A program made the position numbers and the translations under genes. Of a stretch of 64,000 nt of DNA, positions 33,738-41,388 are shown in pieces; position 1 is the stretch's first letter, and every line of letters starts with the position of its first letter. The notes beneath the pieces are model-generated. The model worked only from the letters and a program-made list of their open reading frames with translations. It was not told the DNA's origin and did no database searches. This DNA is from Naumannella cuiyingiana (GTDB lineage: Bacteria > Actinomycetota > Actinomycetes > Propionibacteriales > Propionibacteriaceae). Location: the NCBI RefSeq assembly GCF_013408305.1, contig NZ_JACBZS010000001.1:1550001-1614000 (forward strand), written 5' to 3'.

Positions 33738-34604
33738 TCAGGAGAAGGTGATGTCCAGCGGGTTGCTCAGGCAGCGCGCCGAGCCGCCGGAGAGCTGGAA
33801 CTCCGACAGGTCGAGCGCGACATGGCGCAGGCCGCGACTGTCGAGCTCCTTGATCAACCGATCGTCCAGTCTCGGCCCGAGCACGGTGTCGCCGACCACG
33901 ATGCAGTTGGCGGCGAAATCCAGTGCCTCGTCCACGCCGAGGGTGATCGGATCGGGTACGCGGGCCAGGAGCGCGTCGGCGTCGGCCGGATCGAAGGCCC
34001 CCGGGCAGACCAGCGCGGCGGTCTCGGTCAGCGGGCAGAAGGAGAGGTCGAGGTGGAACATCGCCGGGTGGGTGATCGCGATGCCGACGGTGGGTACGCC
34101 CGTGATCGCGCCGACCCGGTCGACGGCCGCGGCCTGGCTGCGCGGCCCGTGGCCGATGATCAACTCGTCCCGCCACCAGAACGCGTCGCCCGACTCGAAG
34201 TGCGGCGCGGGGGAACCGTCGGTATCGAGCTGGGTGGTGTCGGCGAGCTCCGGCGTACCGATCCAGTGCAGTTGGTAGCCGTGCTCGGTCAGCCACTCGG
34301 CGACGGCCGGGGTCTCCAGGCGGCGCTGCGGGTAGCGCATGTGGCTGAGCAGGGCGTGCCGCTGGCCGGCGCGGGTCCAGACCTGCGCGAGGTTCATCGC
34401 ATAGACCATGTCGGGGCAGTCGGGGCTCTGGTCGAGCACCTCCACGGAGCCGCCGGCGGCATCGATCGCCTCGATCAGCGACTGCCACTGGGCGCGAGCC
34501 CGGGCGAGGTCAGGCTGCTGGGTCGGATCCATGTACGGGTTGATCCGGTAGTCGATCCGGAAATGCTCCGGGTCGACCAGTAGATAATTCCGCCCCCAGT
34601 CCAT
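33738..34604 (-). CDS. Dimethylarginine dimethylaminohydrolase-like amidinotransferase-family enzyme
   Basis: A 288-residue enzyme of the guanidine-modifying superfamily. The start MDWGRNYLLVDPEHF and INPYMDPTQ fit the DDAH subgroup. The active-site set is visible as acidic HFESGDAF (about 135-142), FHLDLSFC with His184, and a nucleophilic Cys near the end in SGGSARCLSNPL (about 278). Family members hydrolyse N-omega-methylated arginine to citrulline and methylamines, or act on ornithine/arginine derivatives. ATG 34604 was chosen because the reading frame upstream lacks homology and GGTGG lies before the ATG. Substrate specificity is not deducible. Confidence 0.87.
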   Translation of the reverse strand: MDWGRNYLLVDPEHFRIDYRINPYMDPTQQPDLARARAQWQSLIEAIDAAGGSVEVLDQSPDCPDMVYAMNLAQVWTRAGQRHALLSHMRYPQRRLETPAVAEWLTEHGYQLHWIGTPELADTTQLDTDGSPAPHFESGDAFWWRDELIIGHGPRSQAAAVDRVGAITGVPTVGIAITHPAMFHLDLSFCPLTETAALVCPGAFDPADADALLARVPDPITLGVDEALDFAANCIVVGDTVLGPRLDDRLIKELDSRGLRHVALDLSEFQLSGGSARCLSNPLDITFS

Positions 34605-34779
34605 CTGACACCACCTTTCGTCGCGACTCGACGTATTCATAACAGAATCTGGCGTCGTCGTCGCGCCGTCTCGTCGGGTCCATTGTCCACCCACCGGCGC
34701 CGGCCTCGTGCGGACCGAAGCTGTCCGCATAGGGGGTCAGGGTGTCGGTGCAGGTCACGGCACAACCAGGAGGACAGAC

Positions 34780-35373
34780 ATGTACGCACCGGCCGAACAC
34801 GACGAGGTCACCGGACTCGCCAACTATGTGGACAGCCAGCTCGACGCGATTGCCGCGGCGGCGACCGGGCTCACCGAGGAGCAGGCCCGGGAGACGCCGC
34901 TGCGCAGCGGGCTGTCGATTGGCGGGATCGCCAAGCACATCACGGCGATCGTCCGCACGGCCCCCGGCCGGATTCGGGACGGCGCCCCGACCGAAGAGAT
35001 CACCGCGGACCAGATCGCCGCGCACGAGGCGCAGTTCGTGGTCGGCCCCGAGGAGACCACCGCGGGCATTCTGGCCGAGCTTGCCGCGGCGCGGGGCGAG
35101 CTGCGGGAGGCAATCCTCGCCAGCGATCCCGATCAGCCGACCCACGATGCACCGGCGCCCTGGTTCGGCATCTTCGACGCCCGGCCCATCCGGCAGCGCT
35201 TCTACCTGGTGCATCTGATCGAGGAGATCGCCCGGCACGCCGGGCATGCCGACATCATCCGCGAACAGCTCGACGGCGTGCAGGTGCCGAGCCTGGAACT
35301 GCGCGCGGCGGGCGTACCCGCGAACGAGTTCATCGGCGACTATCAGCCCGCCCCGGGCACCATCGGCGCCTGA
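34780..35373 (+). CDS. DinB/DUF664-like protein
   Basis: A 197-residue protein from ATG 34780, six bases after AGGAGG. It is a four-helix DinB/DUF664-type fold: LANYVDSQLDAIAAAATGLTEEQ, then LSIGGIAKHITAIVRTAPG and LVHLIEEIARHAGHADIIREQL. The histidines in KHITAI and HAGHAD are the usual metal ligands. These proteins are putative metal-dependent thiol transferases (mycothiol/bacillithiol S-transferase relatives), commonly single genes. A long perfect palindrome starts 4 bp after its stop. Confidence 0.85.
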   Translation: MYAPAEHDEVTGLANYVDSQLDAIAAAATGLTEEQARETPLRSGLSIGGIAKHITAIVRTAPGRIRDGAPTEEITADQIAAHEAQFVVGPEETTAGILAELAAARGELREAILASDPDQPTHDAPAPWFGIFDARPIRQRFYLVHLIEEIARHAGHADIIREQLDGVQVPSLELRAAGVPANEFIGDYQPAPGTIGA

Positions 35374-35376
35374 GGC

Positions 35377-35430
35377 ATCGTGCGTACCGACGTTTGCGTC
35401 AATAGTGACGCAAACGTCGGTACGCACGAT
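35377..35430. repeat. Palindrome P1: perfect 25-bp stem, ATAG loop
   Basis: Positions 35377-35401 and 35406-35430 are perfect reverse complements, separated only by ATAG. The core of the arm is CGTGCGTACCGACGTTTGCG. The stem starts 4 bp after the DinB-like stop. A second copy (P2) lies on the other side of the downstream nuclease gene in inverted orientation. Its loop there is CTAT, the reverse complement of ATAG. It could terminate transcription, but the sequence identity of the two copies is not needed for termination. Confidence 0.97.
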
Positions 35431-35436
35431 CTGCCC

Positions 35437-35445
35437 TGTGGACAA
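35437..35445 (+). promoter_or_regulatory. DnaA-box-like TGTGGACAA upstream of nuclease orphan
   Basis: TGTGGACAA is the exact reverse complement of TTGTCCACA, the consensus DnaA box of actinobacteria. It lies 49 bp before ATG 35495. The same 12-mer CCTGTGGACAAC occurs 51 bp before the start of the paralogous gene at 53637. A conserved position before two paralogs suggests a regulatory function. Confidence 0.5.
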
Positions 35446-35494
35446 CCCTCGGCTCGGCGAGCGGAGCGGGGTGACGCCCCGACAGGCTGGTGGC

Positions 35495-36397
35495 ATGGAT
35501 CGCGCCACCCGCCGCCGGCTCGCCGCCGAGCTGGCGGACGATCACGATGGGGTGGTCCATCGGCGGGCGCTGCTTGCGGCCGGCGTCGGCCGCCACGAGC
35601 TGCGCACCGAGCTGCGATGCGGCTACTGGAGCGCCGTCGGTCGCAACACCATCTCCCCCGACGGCAGCGAGCTGCGCGGCCGGGCCCCGCTCTGGCGCGC
35701 CGTATGGGAGGCCGGTCCGCGAGCCATCCTCGACGGGGCCGCAGCCCTGATCGGTGCCGGGATGAGGCAGTTCGACGCCTCCGTGATCGACGTGTGGGTG
35801 CCGCCGAATGCCCGCGCACACCGCGGGCCGGGTGTCCGGCTGCACCGCCGTCGCATCCGAGGCGCCCTGGACGGTGCCGGCGTCCCGCGGCTGGCGCGCG
35901 AACTCGCCGTGCTCAATGCCGCGCGGTGGGCCGTCTCGGACACTCAGGCCGCGCTGCTGGTCTGCCTGCCGGTCCAGCAACGGCTGATCCACCCGGAGGC
36001 GCTGCTCGCCGCCTGGCTCGAATCCGGCAGGCGGCCGATGCGGCTCGACCTGATCATCACCACGGTCTGCGCCGGCGCCGAGTCGCTGGGCGAGCTCGAC
36101 TTCGCCCGGTTGTGCGTTCGTGCCGGGCTGCCGGCCCCGAGCCGGCAGGTGCCGCGCGCGGGGCCTCGCGGCGCGGTCTACCTCGACTGCCATTTCGACG
36201 AGCACAACCTTGTGGTCGAGATCGACGGCGCCCAGCACGGCTGGGGCCTCAATCCACTGCAGGATCAGCTGCGTAGCAACGAGCTGGTGCTGCAGTCCGA
36301 CCGCGTGCTCCGGATTCCCCTGCTCGGGCTGCGGCTGGACCCGGCGCCGTGGCTGGAACAGGTGCGTCGGGCCCTCGACCTGCGCGAGGCGAGCTGA
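35495..36397 (+). CDS. Winged-helix (AbiEi-type) plus DUF559/Vsr-fold endonuclease-like orphan protein
   Basis: A 300-residue protein from ATG 35495. The N-terminus (LADDHDGVVHRRALLAAGVGRHEL...YWSAVGRNTIS) has the winged-helix layout of AbiEi-type antitoxin N-domains. The C-terminal 90 residues have a PD-(D/E)XK-like DUF559/Vsr pattern: GAVYLDCHFDEHNLVVEIDG then AQHGWG, DxLR.NEL.L..DRVLRI and LLGLRL. Predicted active-site residues are Asp of YLDC, Glu of VVEIDG and the following QH. Such proteins occur in many copies in actinobacteria with no proven function. It is bounded by inverted copies P1 and P2 of a palindrome. Its paralog at 52789 shares both ends. No adjacent AbiEii toxin gene is present, so a classical type IV toxin-antitoxin is unlikely. 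Confidence 0.82.
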   Translation: MDRATRRRLAAELADDHDGVVHRRALLAAGVGRHELRTELRCGYWSAVGRNTISPDGSELRGRAPLWRAVWEAGPRAILDGAAALIGAGMRQFDASVIDVWVPPNARAHRGPGVRLHRRRIRGALDGAGVPRLARELAVLNAARWAVSDTQAALLVCLPVQQRLIHPEALLAAWLESGRRPMRLDLIITTVCAGAESLGELDFARLCVRAGLPAPSRQVPRAGPRGAVYLDCHFDEHNLVVEIDGAQHGWGLNPLQDQLRSNELVLQSDRVLRIPLLGLRLDPAPWLEQVRRALDLREAS

Positions 36398-36404
36398 GGC
36401 GAGT

Positions 36405-36454
36405 CGTGCGTACCGACGTTCGCGTCACTATTGACGCAAACGTCGGTACGCACG
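36405..36454. repeat. Palindrome P2: 23-bp stem, one mismatch, CTAT loop
   Basis: Positions 36405-36427 and 36432-36454 pair with one mismatch, around loop CTAT. The right arm is identical to the core right arm of P1 (35377-35430), and the loop orientation shows P2 is inverted relative to P1. The left arm has one T-to-C change, so the two copies have diverged by one base. It starts 8 bp after the nuclease-orphan stop and ends 19 bp before the phosphatase start. Confidence 0.97.
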
Positions 36455-36473
36455 CTCGGTAGGCTCCCGGAGC

Positions 36474-36944
36474 GTGACACGACCGCATGTGATCTTCGTC
36501 TGCTGGGGCAATATCTGCCGCTCGCCGATGGCGGCCCAGGTCGCCCGGAGGTACGCCGACGACGCCGGCGTCGACATCGAGATCAGCTCGGCCGGGGTCA
36601 GCGCGGAGGAACTGGGCAATCCCATCGACCCCCGCGCGGCCCGGACACTGCGCGAGCACGACTACCCCGTCGACGACCACACCGCACACCAGATCGACGC
36701 CGCGGAGATCCGCGACGCCGACCTGGTCATCGCCATGGAGGACAGCCACCTCGACCGGATGGCCCGCGTCCTCGGCGAGCCGCTCGGCGACAAGGGCCGG
36801 CTGCTCACCGACTTCGACCCGGCCGCCGAGCCGGGCCCCGGCGTACCCGACCCCTGGTACGGCGGTCAGGACGGCTTCGAGAGCACCCTCGCCACGATCG
36901 AGGCGGCGATGCCCGGCATCGTCACCGCATGCCGAGCAGATTGA
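36474..36944 (+). CDS. Low-molecular-weight protein-tyrosine phosphatase
   Basis: A 156-residue protein from GTG 36474 with the LMW-PTP P-loop CWGNICRSP near the N-terminus (CX5R, Cys10 and Arg16) and the general-acid loop VPDPWYGG (Asp near 125). It dephosphorylates tyrosine-phosphorylated proteins; in actinobacteria PtpA-type enzymes are common. The last 23 bases overlap the 3' end of the convergent membrane-protein gene. The length and both catalytic loops match the family. Confidence 0.93.
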   Translation: MTRPHVIFVCWGNICRSPMAAQVARRYADDAGVDIEISSAGVSAEELGNPIDPRAARTLREHDYPVDDHTAHQIDAAEIRDADLVIAMEDSHLDRMARVLGEPLGDKGRLLTDFDPAAEPGPGVPDPWYGGQDGFESTLATIEAAMPGIVTACRAD

Positions 36945-37395
36945 TCCCGAAGGTGGCCAGCGTGCCGAAGACGATGCCCCAGAGCACGATGGAGATGGTC
37001 TGCCAGATCAGGACCTGATCCCGCGAGGCGCCGAAGGAGACCATCGCCATCGAGGTGATCTGACTCGGCAGCACGGTCTGCCCGAGCAGGCTCACCCCCG
37101 GCACCCCGAACCGGTCGAACATCCGCTTCAGCCGGGCCCGCTTCGGCGTGGTCTCCGTCCGTCCGCCGCGGACCGCGCCACGCACCTTCGCGGCGCCCAG
37201 CACCAGCACCGCCATGCTGATGAAGTTGCCGACCACCGCGGCGCCGATCGCCACGACCGGCGGCAGTCCGATCACCACTCCGATCACCGAACCGAAATAG
37301 GACTCCACGAACGGGATCGCGCTGACCGCGATCACGGCCAGCCATTGCACCGCCTCGGGCGTCGTCTCGGCGAAGCCTCTGATCGCGTCGAGCAT
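36922..37395 (-). CDS. Small multidrug export-like membrane protein (PF06695-type)
   Basis: A 157-residue protein from ATG 37395, which has GGAG six bases upstream. Hydrophobic segments [43 protein letters not shown] and [21 protein letters not shown] are separated by a basic loop ([21 protein letters not shown]). The IPFVES motif in the first helix is typical of the small multidrug export protein family, whose biochemical role is poorly tested. Its tail overlaps the phosphatase gene. Confidence 0.7.
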   Translation of the reverse strand: MLDAIRGFAETTPEAVQWLAVIAVSAIPFVESYFGSVIGVVIGLPPVVAIGAAVVGNFISMAVLVLGAAKVRGAVRGGRTETTPKRARLKRMFDRFGVPGVSLLGQTVLPSQITSMAMVSFGASRDQVLIWQTISIVLWGIVFGTLATFGINLLGMR

Positions 37396-37568
37396 TTCCT
37401 TCTCCTTCTGATCGCTTGCGGTCCACACCATCCAATCGGCCGATCGGCGCCGCGGGCAGTGTTGGTGATCACGGGCTTGCGGGTACGCCTCATCGCGACG
37501 ACGTGACGAACGTCAGGGCGCGGCGCGACATGCCAGCGACCGGGCGCGGTCGTGACACACTGTCCGCC

Positions 37569-38261
37569 ATGCAGATCCTGGTGGTGGACGACGATCAGGC
37601 GGTACGCGATTCGCTCGCCCGGTCGTTGCAGTACAACGGCTATGAGGTGAGCACCGCCTCCGACGGTGTCGAGGCGCTGGCCAGCCTGTCCGCCGACCGT
37701 CCCGATGCGGTGATCATGGACGTGATGATGCCCCGGCTGGACGGCCTGGAGGCCACCCGGATGCTGCGCCAGATGGGCAATGATGTGCCGATCCTGGTGC
37801 TCACGGCGCGCGATGCGGTGAACGACCGCGTCGACGGGTTGGACGCCGGCGGCGACGACTACATGGCCAAGCCGTTCAGCCTCGACGAGCTGCTGGCCCG
37901 GCTGCGGGCGCTGGTCCGGCGGGCGGGCGCGGGCGAGGAGAGCGAGGAGGACAAGGAGACCCTGACCTTTGCCGACCTCAGCCTCAATGTGCACACCCGC
38001 GAGGTGTTGCGCGCCGGACGGCACATCAACCTGACCCGCACGGAGTTCGCGCTGCTGGAGACATTCCTGCGCAATCCGCGCCGGGTGCTGGAGCGGTCCT
38101 GGCTGCTGAACGAGGTGTGGGGCTTCGACTTCCCGACCACGGCGAACTCGCTGGAGGTCTACATCGGCTACCTGCGCCGCAAGACCGAGGCCGAGGGCGA
38201 GGAGCGCCTGATCCACACCGTGCGGGGCGTCGGCTACGTCCTGCGCGAGACCAACTCCTGA
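37569..38261 (+). CDS. mprA: MprA-like OmpR-family response regulator
   Basis: A 230-residue response regulator from ATG 37569. The receiver domain has phospho-acceptor Asp in [12 protein letters not shown] (Asp52 region), with acidic patch DDDQAV and the [26 protein letters not shown] block. A winged-helix DNA-binding domain ends with [20 protein letters not shown], then [11 protein letters not shown]. The strong likeness to mycobacterial MprA, plus the adjacent kinase 5 bp downstream, supports the name. In mycobacteria MprAB responds to envelope stress; here that is inferred. Confidence 0.9.
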   Translation: MQILVVDDDQAVRDSLARSLQYNGYEVSTASDGVEALASLSADRPDAVIMDVMMPRLDGLEATRMLRQMGNDVPILVLTARDAVNDRVDGLDAGGDDYMAKPFSLDELLARLRALVRRAGAGEESEEDKETLTFADLSLNVHTREVLRAGRHINLTRTEFALLETFLRNPRRVLERSWLLNEVWGFDFPTTANSLEVYIGYLRRKTEAEGEERLIHTVRGVGYVLRETNS

Positions 38262-38266
38262 GCCCG

Positions 38267-39688
38267 ATGCGGCTGCTGCGCCGGATCTTCGGGGCCCCGT
38301 CGCTCCCCCGCCGGATCACCTGGTTGACCACCATCGTGGTGGCGGCGGGCGTCTGGATCGCCGGCCTCTCGGCGTACTTCGTCACCCGGCTCGTCCTGTT
38401 CGACCAGCTCGACCGCGAGCTGATCTCCGTCGCTACCACGGCCTCGCGTACGGTCGCCGCCGATCTGAACACCATGGGCGGGCTGAACGCCGAGGCGCTG
38501 AACGCCGTCAACGTCACGCTCGTCGTGGTCGGTGCGGACCGGCAGCCGATCACCATCCAGAGCGCCCCGCGCACCCTGCAGTGGGGCACGCCCGAGCTGG
38601 CCGTGGCGCGCCTGCAGGAGGGTTCCTCGGCGCGTACCGGCCGGGCCGATGACGGTACGCCCTACCGGATCGTGGCCGTCCCGATGCAGGTCAACGGCCA
38701 CCCGTATGCCCTGGTGATCGGCCGCGACCTGGGGCCGACCACCAGCGCGCTGGCCACCTTGTTGATCACGGTGATTCTGGTCGGCGCGCTGCTGGCGCTG
38801 GCCGCCGCGGTGGTCGGCGCGCTGGTCGCCCGATCCACCCTGCGGCCGCTGCGCGAGCTGTCGGCAGCGGTCACCCGGATCACCCGGACCGACGCGCTCG
38901 ACCCGATCGAGGTGCACGGCGACGACGAACTGTCCCGGCTGACGCGTTCGTTCAACACGATGCTGTACTCCCTCGGCAGTTCTCGCGCGCGGCAGCGCCG
39001 CCTGATCGCCGACGCGGGCCACGAACTGCGGACGCCGCTCACCTCGTTGCGGACCAATATCGAACTGCTCGTCGCCGACCAGCGATCCCACATGCTGCCG
39101 GACTCCGCACGCGAGGAGATCCTCGGCGACATCTCCGCCCAGCTTGCCGAGTTCACCACTTTGATCCAGGACCTGGTACAGCTCGCCCGCGAGGACCGGA
39201 TCGAGCCCACGCGCGAGGAGATCGACCTGCGCGACATCGTCACCCACGCCCTGGAGCGGGTACGCCGACGCGGCCCCGGGCTGCACTTCGATGTCGAGCT
39301 GAATCCGCTCTACCTGATCGGCGAGCCGGACACCCTGGAGCGGGCGGTGACCAACCTGCTCGACAATGCGGTGAAGTTCTCCCCGCCGGGCGGCACCGTG
39401 CGGGTCTACCTGGACGGTGATCAACTACGCATCGCCGACGAGGGCCCCGGCATCGCCGAGGAGGACCTGCCGCACGTCTTCGACCGGTTCTATCGCGCCG
39501 ATGCGGCGCGCAACACCCCCGGCACCGGCCTCGGCCTGTCGATCGTCGCGCAGACCGTCGCCCGGCACGGCGGCTGGGTGCGGGCCTCCCGGTCGGCGCA
39601 GGGCGGCGCCGAGTTCACGCTCCGGCTGCCCGGCTCGACCACCCCGCTGGACGAGCCCGCCGAGCCGGCCCCGCAACAGCTCATCTGA
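38267..39688 (+). CDS. mprB: MprB-like sensor histidine kinase
   Basis: A 473-residue sensor kinase. N-terminal and second transmembrane helices (about 20-42 and 165-190) flank an extracytoplasmic sensor of about 120 residues. A HAMP domain, the H-box ADAGHELRTPLTSLRTN and a HATPase with N-box TNLLDNAVKFSPP, G1 DEGPGIAEEDL, F-box FDRFYRAD and G2 GTGLGLSIVAQ follow. It probably phosphorylates the upstream MprA-like regulator. No HtrA/PepD gene follows, unlike the mycobacterial locus. Confidence 0.92.
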   Translation: MRLLRRIFGAPSLPRRITWLTTIVVAAGVWIAGLSAYFVTRLVLFDQLDRELISVATTASRTVAADLNTMGGLNAEALNAVNVTLVVVGADRQPITIQSAPRTLQWGTPELAVARLQEGSSARTGRADDGTPYRIVAVPMQVNGHPYALVIGRDLGPTTSALATLLITVILVGALLALAAAVVGALVARSTLRPLRELSAAVTRITRTDALDPIEVHGDDELSRLTRSFNTMLYSLGSSRARQRRLIADAGHELRTPLTSLRTNIELLVADQRSHMLPDSAREEILGDISAQLAEFTTLIQDLVQLAREDRIEPTREEIDLRDIVTHALERVRRRGPGLHFDVELNPLYLIGEPDTLERAVTNLLDNAVKFSPPGGTVRVYLDGDQLRIADEGPGIAEEDLPHVFDRFYRADAARNTPGTGLGLSIVAQTVARHGGWVRASRSAQGGAEFTLRLPGSTTPLDEPAEPAPQQLI

Positions 39689-39874
39689 GGGCCCGGGCCC
39701 TCATGACCAGGCGCTTCGACCCCGGCGTGGGTGCGCAGACTGCGGCGTGCGGGTAGCGTGCGCCGGTATCGCGGTCGCGGCAGCAACCCGCGCCGGCGCG
39801 GACCGCGGATTCGGGGCCGTGATCGAGGAGGGTCGGGGTTTGGCCTCTCCGATCGGCGCGAGGAAGGTCGAGGA

Positions 39875-40435
39875 ATGAAGCCGACCAGGGCGCAGCGTCA
39901 GCCGAGTGATAGCGGCTCGACTCGGTGGACGGCAGGGACCACCCGGAAACAGGTCGCGCGTCACCCGACGTCAGGTGACGACGAAGCGCACAACGACCTG
40001 CCGGTGCTCTACGTACCTTCGTGGCTACCGAAGGACCCGCACGCGCCGATCGCGATCGAGCATGATCGCAAAGGCCGAATCAGCCACTACCCGAACCCAT
40101 CCCAACTACGGACCGAGCGACAGTGTCAGGACTGGCAGGCGCGGGCCGAAGGCGAGATCGACGAGATCTCAAGCGGCGCAGCGCTCGAGTGGCAAATCAG
40201 AGTGTCGGCCGTGCCCTCGGCCTTGATTGCAGGGGTCGCCGGGGCCGTCGTGTTGTCGTTCGAGCAATCGGCCTGGCCAACGGTTGTGGCCATTCTCGTG
40301 GTCATGATCGTCTGGCTCGGCGCGGTCCTCGCCAGCTGGCGCGGGCTCAAGGCCGTGCGCAGGCTGAGGATCCTCGCCGAGCTCTACGGCCGACGCGAGC
40401 GCGAACTCAAGTCGGCACGGACGCCGCCACAGTGA
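39875..40435 (+). CDS. Two-helix membrane protein, unknown, possibly recently acquired
   Basis: A 186-residue protein from ATG 39875. The first 100 residues are polar (LPVLYVPSWLPKDPHAPIAI, HYPNPSQLRTERQCQDW). Two adjacent hydrophobic helices (VSAVPSALIAGVAGAVVLSF and PTVVAILVVMIVWLGAVLA) and a basic tail follow. No family was recognised. Base and codon use are less G/C-biased than in flanking genes (CGA, TCA and GCA codons). It lies next to a broken acyl-CoA dehydrogenase start, so this segment may have replaced a native gene. Confidence 0.65.
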   Translation: MKPTRAQRQPSDSGSTRWTAGTTRKQVARHPTSGDDEAHNDLPVLYVPSWLPKDPHAPIAIEHDRKGRISHYPNPSQLRTERQCQDWQARAEGEIDEISSGAALEWQIRVSAVPSALIAGVAGAVVLSFEQSAWPTVVAILVVMIVWLGAVLASWRGLKAVRRLRILAELYGRRERELKSARTPPQ

Positions 40436-40465
40436 GCGACTGAACGAACCGCACGCCGGTCGGAT

Positions 40466-40543
40466 GTTCCGGCCTGCGAACTCCCGCTCGATGAACGCTC
40501 CGACACTTCGCCGGAATGCCTCGTGTTCGTCGGAGAGCACCAT
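40466..40543 (-). pseudogene. Truncated acyl-CoA dehydrogenase N-terminus
   Basis: On the minus strand a reading frame from ATG 40543 encodes MVLSDEHEAFRRSVGAFIER then EFAGRN, which matches the N-terminal helix of acyl-CoA dehydrogenases. Homology stops abruptly at about 40466, and the frame then runs into the antisense of the unrelated gene at 39875. It begins 44 bp after the enoyl-CoA hydratase stop, where an operon partner dehydrogenase would be expected. The remaining 350 or so residues are missing, so this is a gene fragment. The exact break cannot be fixed without homologs. Confidence 0.55.
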
Positions 40544-40586
40544 TGCCCCGTTCGCTGAGGCAGGCGACGGGGTCGCGCCGGCGCAC

Positions 40587-41342
40587 TCATTGCGCCCAGC
40601 GCGGCGGCCGCTTGGCGAGGAAGGCGGCCATCCCCTCCCGGGCCTCCTCGCTGACGAACAGCGACTCCGAGTGATCGGCCAGCCCGTCGATCCGGGCGTC
40701 GAAGTCGGCGAGCAGCGCCGCGTTCAGGGTCCGCTTGGTTTCCCGCAGCCCCTGCGGCGATCCCTTCACCAGCTCGGCCAGCAACTCGTCGACGGCCGCG
40801 CCGAGGTCGTCCACCCGCGCGTTCAGGAAGCCCATCTCCACCATCTGCGCCGTGTCGTGCCGGGCGCCGCCGAGCATCAGCCGGGCCGCATCGCGATCGC
40901 GCAGCCGCGGCAGCACCACGACGGAGATCACCGACGCGGCCAGGCCGAGGCGTACCTCCGTCAGCGCGAAGCTCGCCGCATCCGTCGCGACGGCAAGATC
41001 ACAGGCGCCGACCAGCCCCACACCGCCGGCGCGCACATGCCCGTCCACCGCGGCGATCACCGGCAGCTCGTGGGTGATCAGGTCGCGCATCAGCGGCAGC
41101 ATCAGCCGCGCCGGCTGGTCCTCCGGCGCCGCCCGGCGCGCCTCGGCCAGGTCGACCCCGGCGCAGAAGGTGTTGCCGGTGTGGGAGAGCACCACCGCGC
41201 GCGCGGCCGGTTCGGCGCTCGCGCCGGCCAGCGCCTCGCGGGCCTCGGCGATCAACTGCCCGGACAGGGCGTTGCGGTTCTCGGGCGAGTCGAAGATCAC
41301 CCAGTACGCGTTGCCGCGCAGCTCCGTGCGTACCCTGCTCAT
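40587..41342 (-). CDS. Enoyl-CoA hydratase/isomerase family protein
   Basis: A 251-residue crotonase-fold protein. ATG 41342 was chosen over the codon 11 upstream because AAAGGGA lies four bases before it. The CoA/oxyanion segments are NRNALSGQLI, NTFCAGVDLAEAR and DGHVRAGGVGLVGACDLAVA. The second acidic catalytic position falls in LTEVRLGLAASV. It probably hydrates or isomerises enoyl-CoA in fatty acid or amino acid catabolism. The downstream neighbour is a truncated acyl-CoA dehydrogenase, suggesting that a beta-oxidation operon was damaged. Confidence 0.88.
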   Translation of the reverse strand: MSRVRTELRGNAYWVIFDSPENRNALSGQLIAEAREALAGASAEPAARAVVLSHTGNTFCAGVDLAEARRAAPEDQPARLMLPLMRDLITHELPVIAAVDGHVRAGGVGLVGACDLAVATDAASFALTEVRLGLAASVISVVVLPRLRDRDAARLMLGGARHDTAQMVEMGFLNARVDDLGAAVDELLAELVKGSPQGLRETKRTLNAALLADFDARIDGLADHSESLFVSEEAREGMAAFLAKRPPRWAQ

Positions 41343-41388
41343 CCGGTCCCTTTCGCCGTCGAATCCGTGGGCCATCCTGCCGCAGGGC

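Noticed and set aside
35495-36397. A type IV AbiE toxin-antitoxin pair
   Set aside because: The N-terminus is AbiEi-like, but there is no AbiEii nucleotidyltransferase next to either copy and the C-terminus is endonuclease-like.
35377-36454. P1 and P2 as terminal inverted repeats of an insertion sequence
   Set aside because: Each end is itself a palindrome, the enclosed protein is not a DDE or Y1 transposase, and I saw no flanking target duplication. The cassette idea is kept as a hypothesis only.
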